DNA of 64,000 bases from Maylandia zebra (GCF_041146795.1 NC_135169.1:13037585-13101584); one strand, 5' to 3'. Positions 9,352 to 21,729 are shown, numbered from the stretch's first letter. The notes: generated by a model not told the origin, from the sequence alone. Numbers and translations: made by a program.

Positions 9352-11706
9352 ATATATTATTTGAATATATATTAGTGCTTGTGTATAAATACACAAACAA
9401 TACACATATGCTTTCAATTGTGTAATTTCAGTGATCTAGGTAGCTCTGTTTTGGAAGTTCAGTTCATGCTAGAAATGTGCTTTGGAGTTTGTATGTGTTT
9501 GTCTCTAGGGGCCACCACATATATTTATATATAAACATATATAAATAAATAAAACCACTTTTTTTTTTTTTACATTAGTAATTCCTTTTGTGCATAACTT
9601 TATATTATTGTTAATAATAAATTAATTAAAGCAACAAAACAACCTGAAGAGCCGGTTCGGAGCCGAAAGAGCCGGTTCTCTAAAAAGAGCCGGAAATCCC
9701 ATCACTACCAGGGACAACAACGTCACATTAGAAAGGTATAGTAATCATCCACAACTAATTTCATTTGCGGATGATAAAGGATTCAGAAAGTTTGTTCATG
9801 CAGGCCTATATGACAGAGAATATGCATCTTCTTTTTGTTTTCATATTTTAATTTATATGTAATTGTGTTGTGGTTTGCAGTGTTTTGTGTTGTTTCACTT
9901 TAACTTTGTTTAAAAGGAAAAAGCTGAAAATTTAAATAGTTAAAAGTTAAAATGTAAATAGTTGGTTTTTGTATTATATGATTTATTTATTACATTTTAT
10001 GTGGAGTGAATAAATAAAAGTATATTTACGGTGGCCCCTAGAGACACGGCACGTAAAAACTCCAAAGCACGTAAAAACTCCAAAACACGTGCAAAACACA
10101 ACAGAAGTTCTCCAGGATGCTGGGTGCAGTGTTGAGCTTTTGTTACCTAGTGGCTACACAAGCCAGGAAGTACCAACGACCGGATTTGGTGTGTGGTAGT
10201 AACAGGTAAATGAACTTTTTTTTTTTTATATATTATTTGAATATATATATGAGTGCTTGTGTATAAATACATAAACAATACACATATGCTTTGTGTCATT
10301 TAAGTGATCTAGGTAGCTCTGTTTTGGAAGTTCAGTTAACGCTAGAAATGTGGCTTTGGAGTTTGTAGGTGCTTTGTCTCTAGGGGCCACTGTATATATT
10401 TATATATAAACATATATAAATAAAACCACATTTTTTTTACATTAGTAATTCTTTTTGTGCATAATTTTATATTGTTGTTAATAATAAATAAATTAAAGCA
10501 ACAAATCAACCTGAAGAGCCGGCTTGGAACCGAAAGAGCCGGCTCTTTTTAGTGAGCCGAGCCGAAAGAGCCGGTTCTCTAAAAAGAGCCGAAAATCCCA
10601 TCACTATTGTTCAGATGGGTGTACATTTGCATGGGATTCATGAAAACTAGGTCATTTTTAGAAACTCCCATCATGCTGTCAGAGAGGAGCCGATGTTGAT
10701 ACTTTTAAAGCATTCATGTCATTTAATGTTTGACCTGATAAATGGTAGGTCTGCAATCTATATTGTTGCAAAGTGCTTGTTCTACATCTAGCCAGGGCTC
10801 ATCTTAGATGGTATTTTTAAACTATGCTAAAATGATTGTAGCCTGTTGGCTAGGAAGTAGTGTTGAAAGTTAGGCAGATCTAGTCCTCCTTTGTTCTTGG
10901 TCCTTTAAAGCATTTTTAGACTGATACACGTTGGTGTATCTTTCTAAAGGAATTTATAAATGGTCGTCGGAACAGATCTAAACGTGTCTACTGATTGTTT
11001 ATTCAGAATAACTAAGAATAAATAATTGAGTCTTGGCAAGACCATAGTTTTTACTGACACAACCCTTCCCATGAGTGATATGGGTAGAGATTTCCACCTA
11101 GACAGATCATCTTCTACTTTCTTTATTAAGTGGGATGTGGTTTCATTAATAACATTAATACCTAAATATTTAATATTTCCAAATTGCAGCGGGGTAGAAG
11201 AATTTTTGAAGGAGCAATTAATAGGAAGAACTGTTTATCAAATAATATGAAACACTTGAGAATAAGTTTATTAATGTAATTACCTCAGAGAGTGGTTTGT
11301 GAGTGTTGGAGAAAAAGTAACACATCCGCATAAAGACTGATCTTATGTTTTACATTTGTGCATTTTTTGCACTTAATTACTGTAGCCTGTCTGATTGCTG
11401 CTGTTTGTGTTTAAATAAAATTTGCAAACAGTGAAGGGGAGACAGAAGCTGGGGGATGTTTGGGCATTTGTGCTGTCACAGGCTGTTGGGCAATTATGTA
11501 ATATTTTCAACCAGTTTATGAAAGAGTCTCCAAAACCAAAATTGTGTAAAGTTGCAAATATAAATAAATGTATTTTTCTGCATCTAGAGACAATATCGTG
11601 GTTTCAGTGTTTTTACTACATGAATAGTCTATAAAATTAAGTATTCTGTGTGTATTTGTTGATGAGTGCCTACCTTTAATGAAACCGGTTTGGTCCGGTA
11701 GTTCTT

Positions 11707-11885
11707 TAAGGGGGGTTTTGTTCCAACACAGCTGAATCAAATGAATGGCTTGTTATCAGGCCATTGCCAAACTTGATAGCCTGCTGAAGAGGTAATCCAA
11801 CCATTTGATTCAGCTGTGTTGGAGTAGAGATGCATCTAAAAGCTGCAGGACAGTAGCTCTCGAGAACTGGAGTTGGACACCCCTT
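11707..11885. mobile_element. hAT MITE fragment
   Basis: Right end GAGAACTGGAGTTGGACACC matches a widespread fish hAT MITE terminus. Inside, CCAACACAGCTGAATCAAAT and its near complement form an inverted pair about 90 bases apart. The left terminus is degraded where it meets the L1 relic. Confidence 0.5.
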
Positions 11886-11921
11886 ACTTAAAAAAAAATA
11901 ACAGTCCAATTGTGATGAATC

Positions 11922-12572
11922 TAGGACTGCGTCCACACGTACACGGGTACTTTTAAAAACAGAGATTTTATGTGTACGTTTTTTTAAGTATCCCGTCCAC
12001 AGGTGCAGTTTTGAAAAATATCTCTGTCCAATTTAAATGCAAAAAACACAGTCAAATGTTGTCAAGAACATGCCAGATCCTAGCCCTGTGGAAATGTTGT
12101 CCAATAAGAAGTCTAGAAGCCTGGGAGGGAAACAGTAAAGAGGGTTTTATGCAGTACTTCTGAAAAGTTTTTCTTTAATAACAAAAGACAGTATTTTGGC
12201 TGGTGTAGACTCACAACTTAGGAATGAACAAAATCCATACAGCAGGCCTAAATTTAACTTTTAAAAAAAATCAAGTTTGTTAAAAACTGACGACGACATC
12301 AGTGTGTGAATGTAGAAGTTCACCCTGACGCCTCTGTCTTTCTAAATGGAGGTACAGTAACTTTGTGTGTATATATAAGCGTGTAAAAACTGTAGATAAT
12401 CAGATTAAATCTCCGTTTTCCTCGTCCACATGTAAAAACTGAGTTTTCAAAAATCTCCACCCCGGCAGGAGTTGATAAAAATCTCGGTTTTCAGTGATTG
12501 AAAATGCAGTTTACGTTTTGGACGAAAGATGCATAGAAAAATCTTTTCAAAAAACCCGTGTACGTGTGACCA
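11922..12572. mobile_element. MITE with GTCCACACGTACACGGG ends
   Basis: Left end GTCCACACGTACACGGGTAC and right end CCCGTGTACGTGTGACC form imperfect inverted repeats about 650 bases apart. Inner segments around 11990-12010 and 12420-12480 repeat the same TTTTGAAAA and CCGTTTTC themes. No transposase. Confidence 0.65.
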
Positions 12573-12687
12573 TATTCTACGAGAGGGTGGAGCTTTGATG
12601 AAGGATACTCCCTTTTAGGTTTTACTTTCTTTCTCTCTGCCAGCAGTGGCTGAACACGAGAAAAGAAACAGTTTACAGTCTGGTCAG

Positions 12688-12915
12688 TTAAATTCAATTT
12701 TATTTATAGAGGACCAAATCACAACAGCAATCACCTCCAGGGGATTTTGTATTTAAGGATAAAGACCCTACAATAGTACAGAGAAGACCCCAAAAAACAG
12801 ATGACACACTGTGACCAAGCGTTGGGTGACAGTGGGTAGGGAAAACCTTCCTTCATAAGGAATGAAACCTCCAACAAAACCAGAGAGGCGCAATCATCTG
12901 CTGCGACTGGTTGGG
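12688..12915 (-). mobile_element. L2-like LINE 3' UTR, antisense
   Basis: The complement of the 3' tail (AATTTTATTTATAGAGGACC) and 3' UTR strings (TCCTTCATAAGGAATGAAAC, CATCTGCTGCGACTGGTTGG) match the ends of the L2-like copies at 6600-7128 and 63340-63580. Confidence 0.6.
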
Positions 12916-13658
12916 GTGAGGGGAAATTCAAGAAATATTCATGGAAAATGGAGCAAAGCACAGACAATGGTAGATTCAAAGGATCTCGGCTGATTTAAAG
13001 CTCAAAAACATTCGGCTTTTGAAGCCTACCATACAGCAGCATTATAAGAGAGACACAAAGCTGCCACCAAGTGGTCAAACTGGAACACCGCCAGCCATAA
13101 GTAGGTAAAGGTTAATTCTTGGACATGAATTGACCTGTGGTTTGGGGAAGGCCTTGAAAGGGATTGGCGTCGGTTCCTGGTTATGGTTATCAGGGGTTCC
13201 ATGGCCCCTGATCCCCATGTACCTAATAGAAGTGAAGAAGTTACAGAATTGAAAAAGGGAGGAAGGGAGGGTGAGGCACGTAAATGAGAATCAACAGCTT
13301 GCAGAACTGGGGGAACCTATCTAGATGAGAACCGGAAGGAGCGTGTTGGAGACGTGGTCCTGCTCTTGAAATTCCGCTACTTAATATCCAATAATTACTT
13401 TCCCACACACTTTCTGAACATATTTAAAAAAGAAAACCTTCGACTCATTTTAAACATTTTGACTACAGAGCATTGTTAAAGACTAAGCAGCACCTTGAAA
13501 CAAAATACACACGAACACACTGAAGCTCACAGAGCCACTGATAAACACAATAATACAAAAAGGTTTGACAGAGATGAAACACATTTTACATGATTGAAGT
13601 CTACAGCTCATTCTCTACTGCGTGCCCAGATTGGTATAAATCTTGACCTTGTTCTTTA
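12916..13658. other. Downstream flank of the V-set gene; no other gene seen
   Basis: This stretch should contain the 3' UTR of the minus-strand gene ending at 13659. No clear AATAAA (TTTATT on the plus strand) stands out close to the stop, so the polyadenylation site is unresolved. Confidence 0.5.
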
Positions 13659-15280
13659 TCAAAAAACAACAACAGCAGCAGCAATAAGTAGCACACCTAA
13701 AAGTGGCAGGCCAACTTTCAGTCCAACAGATCCATCCTCTGTGTCTCCTCCTGGCTGACCTGCAGGTGAGAAACAGGTGTGAGGTGTCAGCTGTCAGGTA
13801 GGTGATGAGTGAAGAACAGAACAGAATCCATTTCCTCTTCAAACTGCTGTCAGACATTATCTACTGCACTCTGATCACATCACTCAGACCAGCTGCTTTC
13901 TACAAAGTCTCATCAACAACATCTTTAGAAACAAACATCAACAAGCAGGAAGCAGCTTCACCTCTGATCACACACTCAACTCTACTCACTCACCTGGAGG
14001 AACAACTCTCAGGGTGATGTTGCAGATGGGTTTGGTCTTCAGACGAACTTTTGTTGCACTCATGAAGACATGACACTCGTATATTCCAGTGTCATTAATC
14101 GTCACATTCTTTAGAATCAAAGACACGTCTCTGTCCTTCATCTGTCTGTCTCGCAGATCCACACGGTTCTTAAAGGATGGATGCTGGTTTTCCAGATCAA
14201 GCTTCTCATTCCGATACACAAAAACATATTCTGGTACCAGGTCAGCTCTGCTCCACTCTACAACAATGATGGGGTCCGTTTTATTTGGTACCTGACATGT
14301 GAGATTGACATTCTGCTTAGAATCAGCTGTGATGGTTTCCTGGTCTGAAGGAGGAAACAATACAGAGCAGAGAGGTTAAAGGTGAAAATACAACTGTTCA
14401 CTTCACAGTGAGGACCAAACAGAGATTCCTGAGCTGTATTTCATGTATTTTTAATCATATTTTACATTTAAATCTTAGGTTTTATTCCCTTCTCAAATCA
14501 GTTTTTATATACTTTCCTTATTAATCTCACTGCCTTTACGAAAAAGTACTTTGGGTCAATCCCTGTCGTTTTGTATTCATCTGTTTGTTAATGCAAATGA
14601 CTAATTAGCCAATAAAATGGAAGCAACCAAATGCATTTAGGCATTTAGACATGATCAAGACAACCTGCTGAAGTTCAAACTGAACATCAGAATGATGAAG
14701 AATGGTTATATAAGTGACTTTGAATGTAGGATGGTTGTTGGTGCCACATGGGCTGGGCTGAATACTGCAGACAGGTCTGATCTGCTCACAGTCATCGCTA
14801 CAGAGAATAGTCTGAACAAGAGGAAATATCCAGTAAGCAGCAGTTCTCTGGATGAAGTGGCCCCAAGCCTCTTCTTCAACGCCTTTGACATTGTTGTAAG
14901 TAAAGAAAATGTGTACAAAAACAAAAATGATTGTAATTTCTTTGAGTTTATTGCAGTTTTTAGCAGTTTATGTTGTTGCTGTCGACGTAATACATACAAA
15001 TTAATAAAATGTGTAACAACATGTAAAAATGTAAAGATAAGCTGTCGTGGACTTTTTTCTATATTAGGGTTCGCTTCAGTCGCAATAAATATCAGGACTG
15101 CCAAATGTGTTACTTAGCTACAAGATATAGTCTACTCCATTTCCACACAGCTTCTTACTTCCTCCAATCAATCAATTGTTCTTAGTGTTATTAGTGAGCT
15201 GCTGTTATTTTGTACTTACGGGAAAACATGCAGAAAAAAAGCAGCAGAATGCAGCAGAGCGACTCAGTCACTGCACTCAT
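13659..15280 (-). CDS. Single V-set Ig, single-pass membrane receptor with no tail (gene A)
   Basis: Three coding exons: 15220-15280, 13994-14344 and 13659-13759, total 513 nt (170 residues). All junctions are GT-AG in phase 1. Exon 1 encodes a signal peptide starting MSAVTESLCCILLLFFC. Exon 2 is one V-set domain with Cys37 and Cys111, Trp51 and the D-T-G-I-Y-E-C motif, plus possible N-glycosylation sites (NLT, NKT, NVT, NDT). Exon 3 gives a short Gly-rich stem and a membrane segment (LPLLGVLLIAAAVVVF), then stops at once. The protein should sit on the surface of immune cells and signal, if at all, through a partner. It resembles teleost B7/butyrophilin- or CAR-like single-V proteins, but I cannot name an ortholog. 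It is a paralog of gene B. A splice form with a different last exon cannot be excluded. Confidence 0.82.
14641..14875 (+). pseudogene. Tc1/mariner-type transposase N-terminal fragment
   Basis: Lies in intron 1 of gene A. The string GATCAAGACAACCTGCTGAA and a translation with ISDFECRMVVGATWAGLN match the helix-turn-helix start of a fish Tc1/mariner-group transposase (family from memory). It loses similarity after about 14875, so only the DNA-binding part remains. Confidence 0.6.
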
Positions 15281-15593
15281 TTTCTCTTCATCCACTTCAA
15301 AGTTCAGCTGTTAAAAATCCAAGAATGCTGATATTGTCAGGAAGACAATCTAACACTGTAAATGTCAGGTAACTGATATAAACAGTCTTGCTTTGACTTG
15401 AGGTTGAGGGTGTGTGTGCGGTGTAAAGAAACCAGATAGTGGGAAGAGTGAAGCTGAGAGGCGGGAGACACGTCTGAGCATGAAAGAGAAATAACAGCAA
15501 AATAATGAAGTAATTAAAATTTGAGTAAGTGAGCTTGACAGAGCCTCAATTCTCAGCTCAAATGTTTTACATATATCCTCCACAAGTTTTCTT
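15281..15593. other. Upstream region of gene A
   Basis: This is the 5' flank on the minus strand of the V-set gene and should hold its promoter and 5' UTR. No clear TATA box was recognised; nothing else stands out. Confidence 0.4.
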
Positions 15594-16140
15594 TAACCCT
15601 TTAAGACCTACCATAGAACCAAGGCCGCCAGAGCTTACTTTATATTTTTACAGGCTGTAGTGCCATTTAGGGAGCATTTAAAGTTGCTATACATCAATAC
15701 AACTGTTATAGCCCACATTTTAATAATATGTATGCATTAAGTCCATAGTAACTACATAAATTGCAAAAAAGTGCAATAAACTACAAAAAAATTTAAAATC
15801 GTTTTTGTTTTGTTTTTTACATATATTTCTACTTGGAGAAATTTAAGAGGTTTATCCCTCAAAACTTTAAATACAAAAAAAGTTGCAAAAAAAGTAGTTT
15901 ACAACCACAGGAAATTTATTTTGAGTGTCTTCATAGTTTTATTTTTATATAATGCAGAAAAAACGAAACACAATCTTATGATGCAAATTTGCAAAGAAAA
16001 CAGCATGTGCATCAAAATAAACTATTTAAAGCAGTGCAATTTGAGTTCTTAGCATCACAGAAACTATTCAGAAAAGCATAAAGTGAAACATGACTTATAA
16101 AAACACCAGTATAGGCTTTTAAGGCCTACAAGTAAAACAC
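15594..16140. repeat. PiggyBac-type MITE-like sequence
   Basis: Starts TTTAACCCTTTAAGACCTACC, matching the TTAA-CCC termini of fish piggyBac MITEs. A related string GGCTTTTAAGGCCTAC lies near 16117. A clean right terminus was not found, so the end is approximate. Confidence 0.45.
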
Positions 16141-17104
16141 TACATTTTCGGCGAAAATGACGTCACTTCTGGTTTCAGGCAGGTAATGGCGGACATGCGA
16201 TCGTTCGCGCTTGTCGCTACCCGATCCGTACCGGAAACCCGATCGGTACCCCGCATGCGCAAATCTTACATCACTTCCTCTCTTTGCCAGCATTGCGACA
16301 TTCAATATATTTGAATGATACGGTTAGCGCCCAGTTAGCTCCTGGCATTTCTCAGCAGCTCTGCCTCCTTTTCGACTACCGGGACATTTAAACAATGGAT
16401 AATCCGTATACAAACAAATTCATGCTTTTCTTCTCAACAGAGAGCGTTCCCCGATTGAACAACAGCGCCGTAAAATAAGAAGAATGGCGCCTAATTACAG
16501 AGTTAATAATACAGACTTTGTAATATGTCACGTGAAGATTCCTCAACCAGATGAAGTGTTTACTGACAATTGACAGTGATAGCAGACATCATCATCAGTA
16601 TTCCAACAATCCTCTCCACACAGACAAGCATAAACACACTCGACTATCACTAATGCATCCCTTCCGAGCCCTGGGGACCAAAAATGGTCCCGCCCCAAAA
16701 AGTGCAATAAAAAGATTATATATTCATATTTTTTTCCACTTTAAATTGGTCAGTCTTTTAAAACTACTTCTCCCTGAAATATTCATATAAAGTTTTAATT
16801 ATATTTTCGTTGTTTTAACCCTTTAAATCCCAGTTTTATTACATGAGCGCCCTGTTTTTTTTACAAAAAACTAAATATTTTCCAAAAAAAACCATTTGAA
16901 GTAATATTCAATTGTTATTATAATTAGGCCTTTAGATGGACTAAAGATTGGCACCAACATTCATTTCGATCGCCTTTTTTTTTTTTTTTTTTTAGGACCA
17001 GAAAATGGTCTCCAGGCGGCAAATGCTCCTCCTCTAGGCCGAAAACAGTGCATCTTGCCGGGGTAAGTCGCGACGATTACCGGGGCACGATCACCGGGGA
17101 CCCC

Positions 17105-17260
17105 TTTTTCCAGCACACACGTCCGATACCACGTGATAACAAATACGTCATTCCCTGTTGACTAAAAAAAAAAAATGCACCCTCTCACGGCCCTAGGGAC
17201 CGACAATGGTCCCGCCCGATCAGCGGGCCAAGCTGCTGCTGCACCCCGGGAGGAGTGCCT
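17105..17260 (+). repeat. 150-bp direct repeat, left copy
   Basis: Shares long strings with 23695-23850: ACGTCCGATACCACGTG, a CTGTTGACTAAAAAAA run, then GGTCCCGCCCGATCAGCGGG. Both copies run in the same direction and lie on opposite sides of the transposase/L1 block. Confidence 0.8.
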
Positions 17261-17619
17261 CTCTCGCGGGTATGTGTCGAGCAGCCCCGGGGCAAAGTGG
17301 TTGGGTCGCCGCTATTACTATTTTTTTCTAGGAGCACAGTAAATGTAATAAATGGTGATCATGTTTTCACTTTTTGCTTATTAGCACTTATTATTTACTT
17401 ATTGCTTATTACCACTATATACTATTACCTTGTTGTGTTCTAAAATAAAAAAAAATATGAAAATAAAAATACAAGATCACTTTGAACAAGAAAACATTTA
17501 TTTTTAGAACTATATAACAATGAACATATACTGGAATATTTGGAATGGGGAAAGGTATGAGTGAGAGTGGGGGCTGGAGGGGAGTGAGGGGGAATCGGCT
17601 GGGGGGCAGTCCTGCTCAG

Positions 17620-20600
17620 GTGGAGCAGCATCAAATCACTAGAAGAAGCCTACGCGTCCCACCAAGATCAGGAAACATTGAACAAAATATGCAAAACAAA
17701 ACTAGAATTAAATGAAACTATTAATAAAAAAACACAATTCCTTATACAAAGACTTCGCTTGCAGAATTTTGAACACAGTAACAAATCAGGTCGATTTCTA
17801 GCTAACCAGCTAAAAATAAATAAAGAAAAAATAACTATATGTGCTGCTAAAGATTTATCGGGGAACACAATATATGATCCTGGAAGAATAAACAACATTT
17901 TTAGGGACTTCTATGAAACTTTATACTCACCACAAATAAACCCATCTAAAAATGAAATTGATCTGTTTCTTGACAACGTAACTCTTCCAAAATTACTAGA
18001 CAGTCAAGCAATGGAACTGGATTCGCCACTGACGCCAAGTGAACTCCAGGAAGCCCTGATAAGTATGCCCAATAATAAGGCTCCAGGTCCAGACGGCTTC
18101 CCTGCAGAATTCTACAAAGAATTCTGGACAATTTTGGCACCAGTATTCCACAGCATGTTGCAGGAAATCGAGGAAAAGGGCAGACTACCACCAAATATGA
18201 ATTCTGCCAACATTAGTCTCCTGCTAAAACCAGGCAAAGACCCTTTATTTCCCTCAAGCTATCGTCCAATTTCTCTTTTAAATGTAGACCTTAAAATAAT
18301 CTGCAAAGCTCTCTCAAAGAGATTAGAGAAAATGACCCCCCTCTTAATTCATCCTGACCAAACTGGTTTCATAAAAGGTCGGCACTCCTCAACAAACACT
18401 CGTAGATTACTTAATTTAATAGACTACTCATACGATAAAAACATCGAAACCATAATATTATCTCTAGATGCAGAAAAAGCATTTGACAGAGTTAATTGGA
18501 AATTTTTATTCGCAACTTTACACAAATTTGGTTTTGGAAACTCTTTCATAAACTGGATAAGAATATTATACAATTCCCCAACGGCTCGTATCAGAACAAA
18601 TGACCAGACATCCTCCAGCTTCTGTCTCCTGAGGGGCACCAGACAGGGATGCCCACTCTCCCCTTCACTTTTTGCAATTTTTATCGAACCTCTAGCAGCA
18701 GCATTTAGACAGGCTACAACAATTAAGGGCATAAAATGTAAGAACATAGAACATAAAATCAGTCTCTATGCGGATGATGTGTTGCTTTTTCTGCAAAACA
18801 CACAAACCAACCTCTCTGAGGTAATTACTTTAATAAACTGGTTTTCAAGAGTTTCAGATTATTCAATTAACTGGCCAAAATCTACAGTTCTCCCCATTAA
18901 CTGCTCCTTCCATAATTCTTCCTCTGCCCCACTGCAATCCGGAAATATTAAATATTTAGGTATTAATGTCTCTCCTAAGCTTTCAGACTTAACTAAACTA
19001 AACCACATCCCACTTCTAAAGAAAGTAGAAGGCGATCTGACTAGATGGAAATCTTTACCCATATCACTCATGGGAAGGGTCGCCACTATAAAAATGATGA
19101 TCTTGCCAAAAATAAATTACTTATTTTTGATGATCCCTAACAAACCATCACAAGATTGGTTCAGATCTCTGGATTCATATATTTCCAAATTCCTTTGGAA
19201 AGATAAACCCCCGCATATTAGCTTAAAAACGCTACAAAGAACCAAGGATAGAGGAGGATTAGATCTGCCTAATTTTCACCAATACTTCTTAGCCAACAGG
19301 CTTCAGTTCATCTCAGAATGGTTAAAACATACCTTCTTAGTTGAGCCCTGGCTAGATGTTGAACAGGCACTATGCAAGGATCTAGAGATTTCAGACCTAC
19401 CATTTATTAGCTCAAACATCAAAAGACATGAATGCTTTAAAAGTATCAACATCAGCTTTTCTCTAACAGCATGGTGGGAGTTTCTAAAAATAACGGAGTC
19501 TTCATTAATCCCATGCAAACGTACACCTATCTGGAATAACCCTGACATATTACAAAACAATAATATGATTAATTTCCCAGAATGGAGTTGTAAAGGAATT
19601 AAATACTTAGAACATATATTAGAGGGAACAGAATTTATTCCATTTGACAGACTAGTTGAACAATATGGGATCAACAAGACAAGGTTTTTAGAATATCAAC
19701 AAATTAAATCCATAGTAAAAAAGAAATTTAACCTCAGTCAAGTTGAATTACAAACACCACTAAGTGCGGCACATTTTCTTACTCTTAAATCCCCCAAATT
19801 ATTATCTAAAATATACAGAACACTTTCTAAATTAGATGAATCAATATCCCTTCCTACTGCAAAGTGGGAAGCAGATTTATCAGTCAACCTAGACCAAAAC
19901 TTCTGGTCTCAGATTTGCTTAAAAACTTTTAAATTAATTAAAAATCCCAGTCTGCAATTAATACAATACAAAATACTTCATAGAGTGCACTATACAGGTC
20001 ATCGGATGTTCAAGATGGGCTTTACATCTTCCAACAACTGCTCACACTGTCAAGGCAATACACCAGACAATTACATCCACGCTCTTTGGTTCTGTCCACC
20101 AGTGCAAAAGTTTTGGCGCGAGATATGTGAAGACTTATCAAAGTGTCTGAAATGTAACATTCCAACTTCCCCCTTAGTGTGTCTACTGGGCAGCTTAGAT
20201 AATGTCACTTCAGAAAAGAATATAGCCCATATGATCTTCACTGCCCTATGCATAGCCAAGAAAACAGTCCTCATGAACTGGAAAAATAAAAATAATCTTA
20301 ATTCTAACCAATATAGAAATTATCTATTAGATTACATTAGTCTTGACACAGCCTCTGCCACCACATTAGATCAATTGCTCTGGGCCCCTTTTATCAGCTC
20401 CATCACCTAGTGGGGGTGGGGGGTCATAGTTTGGTCCCGCCTTCACTGTTGTGATTGGTGAGGGGGTAGGGACAGGCTTAGGGCGTCGGGGGGTTCCCCG
20501 GAGGCATCTTCCTTGGGGGGCTCAACCCGGGGTAGCGGTCACGTCCGGTTGGGGGCTCTGTTGGCTCTCAGGTGACTGTTTCCTCGCGGCTGCGTGCAGC

Positions 20601-21729
20601 GGGGCTAGGGGAGGGTCTGTGCTGACGGACGTGGGTTACTGACCTGGCAACCTGGCTGCCCCTGGGTGGGTCCGGGATGGGCGTGAGGTTCTGGGGGCGC
20701 TCCGTCTCTGGGCTGGGGCCCGGGCCGGGCCTCGGGGGCTTGGGTCCTGGTTGGTGTGTTGCCGGGGTTGTGGGCGGGTGGGTGCATGGGGGCCCGGCCC
20801 TGGAGCAGGGTGCCGTCGGTGCGTCGAGCCGCCTGGGGGGCTCTTCAACTGGTGGGGGGGATGGTCACATCTTGCAGGAGCTTTCTTCTCTTCAGGAACT
20901 CTCTGCAGGAGGGGGAGATACAGGAGAGGTGGAGGAAGATCTCAGCCTGGGCGTTTACCGTCTTATGTAGTCTGGAAGATGTGTGGATGGTGGGGTGGGT
21001 GCAGTTTTCTCTGTGGTGGGGTTGGGTGGACTGTCCAGGGCTCTGTGGAGCCGGAGGGCGCTACTGCACTGGGCCCCGGTCTGATGGGCCTGGGCCCCCC
21101 TTCCCTGGCGGGTCGCGAAGGGTGGGAGTGCCTACTGGGGTCAGCGGGGGAGCTGGCCCCAGGGAGGGGTTACCTGCCCCTCCCTTCCTTCCCTCCCCAT
21201 CTCCAGCTGCCTCCCTCTTCCCGCTCCTCCACAACCACTCACACATGCAGGGCCTTGGAGTGGGGGTATGTCACCAGGGTGCAGAGGAGGCTGCCTCAAA
21301 GCACACTGTGCGCTGTCTATCTTGCGTGCCGCACAATATCGTTTATTATTTAGTAAATATTGATATCTATGACTAGCTAGTTTATTGTGATGGTGCTTTG
21401 TTTTCTCTATTATTATGTTGCTCTTTGTTGTTTGCTGTCTCCTCTGTTTGTTTTTTTTGTTTGTTTTTTTTTTTTCTCCATACAGGTGACCCAGGAGTTC
21501 TTTTTTTTTTTTCCTCTCTCTTCCCCCCCCTTCTCACCGTCTCTTCTCCCCTTTGGTTTTCTTTCTTTCTCTCCCCCTCTTCCTCTCATTCATTCCCCCT
21601 GTCCTATTTATTAAAAAAAAAAAAAAAAAAATGACAAAGGATGAACTGAAGCTCTGCCATCACGTAATGTCGCATACTGCTGTTTCTGATGTCATTTAAG
21701 AAAAAAAAAAAAAAAAAAAAAAAAAAAAA
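17620..21729 (+). mobile_element. L1/Tx1-like LINE, 5'-truncated, with long open frame and poly(A)
   Basis: In-frame ORF2 sequence begins near 17620 (S-I-K-S-L-E-E-A-Y-A-S-H-Q), so the endonuclease half is missing. The coding part ends at 20410. A strongly G-rich 3' UTR (20411-21600) follows, then an A19 run (about 21612-21630) and a longer A-run ending at 21729. The A-tail abuts the truncated last exon of the piggyBac transposase on the other strand, so the element appears to have landed in that gene. No clean target duplication was recognised. A related 3' UTR, antisense, lies at 44050-44660. Confidence 0.85.
17678..20410 (+). CDS. L1-type ORF2 fragment: reverse transcriptase and C-terminus, 910 codons open
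   Basis: The product is a LINE reverse transcriptase that would copy element RNA at a nicked chromosomal site. In order: a thumbless N-terminal linker, [57 protein letters not shown] (first catalytic Asp), [14 protein letters not shown] and the YADD active site at residues 364-367. Near residue 788 is a C-x2-C-x9-H-x4-C knuckle typical of L1-group C-termini. The start at 17678 is just the first Met; the frame continues upstream to about 17620. Full ORF2 proteins of this group are about 1,200-1,300 residues, so the apurinic endonuclease domain is gone and the copy cannot move by itself. The absence of any stop in 910 codons argues for a recent insertion. Confidence 0.88.
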   Translation: MNKICKTKLELNETINKKTQFLIQRLRLQNFEHSNKSGRFLANQLKINKEKITICAAKDLSGNTIYDPGRINNIFRDFYETLYSPQINPSKNEIDLFLDNVTLPKLLDSQAMELDSPLTPSELQEALISMPNNKAPGPDGFPAEFYKEFWTILAPVFHSMLQEIEEKGRLPPNMNSANISLLLKPGKDPLFPSSYRPISLLNVDLKIICKALSKRLEKMTPLLIHPDQTGFIKGRHSSTNTRRLLNLIDYSYDKNIETIILSLDAEKAFDRVNWKFLFATLHKFGFGNSFINWIRILYNSPTARIRTNDQTSSSFCLLRGTRQGCPLSPSLFAIFIEPLAAAFRQATTIKGIKCKNIEHKISLYADDVLLFLQNTQTNLSEVITLINWFSRVSDYSINWPKSTVLPINCSFHNSSSAPLQSGNIKYLGINVSPKLSDLTKLNHIPLLKKVEGDLTRWKSLPISLMGRVATIKMMILPKINYLFLMIPNKPSQDWFRSLDSYISKFLWKDKPPHISLKTLQRTKDRGGLDLPNFHQYFLANRLQFISEWLKHTFLVEPWLDVEQALCKDLEISDLPFISSNIKRHECFKSINISFSLTAWWEFLKITESSLIPCKRTPIWNNPDILQNNNMINFPEWSCKGIKYLEHILEGTEFIPFDRLVEQYGINKTRFLEYQQIKSIVKKKFNLSQVELQTPLSAAHFLTLKSPKLLSKIYRTLSKLDESISLPTAKWEADLSVNLDQNFWSQICLKTFKLIKNPSLQLIQYKILHRVHYTGHRMFKMGFTSSNNCSHCQGNTPDNYIHALWFCPPVQKFWREICEDLSKCLKCNIPTSPLVCLLGSLDNVTSEKNIAHMIFTALCIAKKTVLMNWKNKNNLNSNQYRNYLLDYISLDTASATTLDQLLWAPFISSIT

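Larger units (their letters stand above)
7591..9707. mobile_element. Non-autonomous hAT-type transposon, copy B (nested in copy A)
   Basis: Complete terminal sequences TAGTGATGGG and CCCATCACTA lie inside copy A. Copy A's sequence breaks off at GAGCAGGAGG and resumes at CCAGGGACAACAAC. The expected 8-bp duplication is not clear, so it has decayed or been lost. Relative to copy 1 it lacks the stretch between TGTGGTTTGCAG (about 8019) and the middle of the nested MITE, a deletion of about 200 bases. It contains the piggyBac-like element 8218-9351. Confidence 0.85.
7369..10606. mobile_element. Non-autonomous hAT-type transposon, copy A
   Basis: Begins TAGTGATGTGTCGG and ends ATCCCATCACTA. It is flanked on both sides by the perfect 8-bp duplication TTGTTCAG (7361-7368 and 10607-10614), the hallmark of hAT integration. 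It is interrupted at 7591-9707 by copy B of the same family. Its right part also holds the nested CGGTGGC MITE (10029-10392). Confidence 0.9.
7150..11712 (-). pseudogene. Antisense L1/Tx1-like ORF2 relic, split by a hAT insertion
   Basis: 7152-7368 and 10615-11712 are the two halves of one minus-strand L1 copy homologous to the element at 17620-21729. The junction is exact: the left half ends and the right half resumes within one codon region once the hAT element and one target duplication are removed. The far half includes [17 protein letters not shown] and ILSLDAEK of the reverse transcriptase. Many stops and indels are present. This copy is older than every element nested in it. Confidence 0.85.

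Noticed and set aside
14706-15104. 132-codon minus-strand frame in intron 1 of gene A
   Set aside because: It is the complement of a Tc1/mariner fragment plus AT-rich flank, and has no Ig or membrane-receptor features.
20605-21376. Several long overlapping open frames on both strands
   Set aside because: They lie in the very GC-rich L1 3' UTR where stops are rare; no domain, and all frames look alike.
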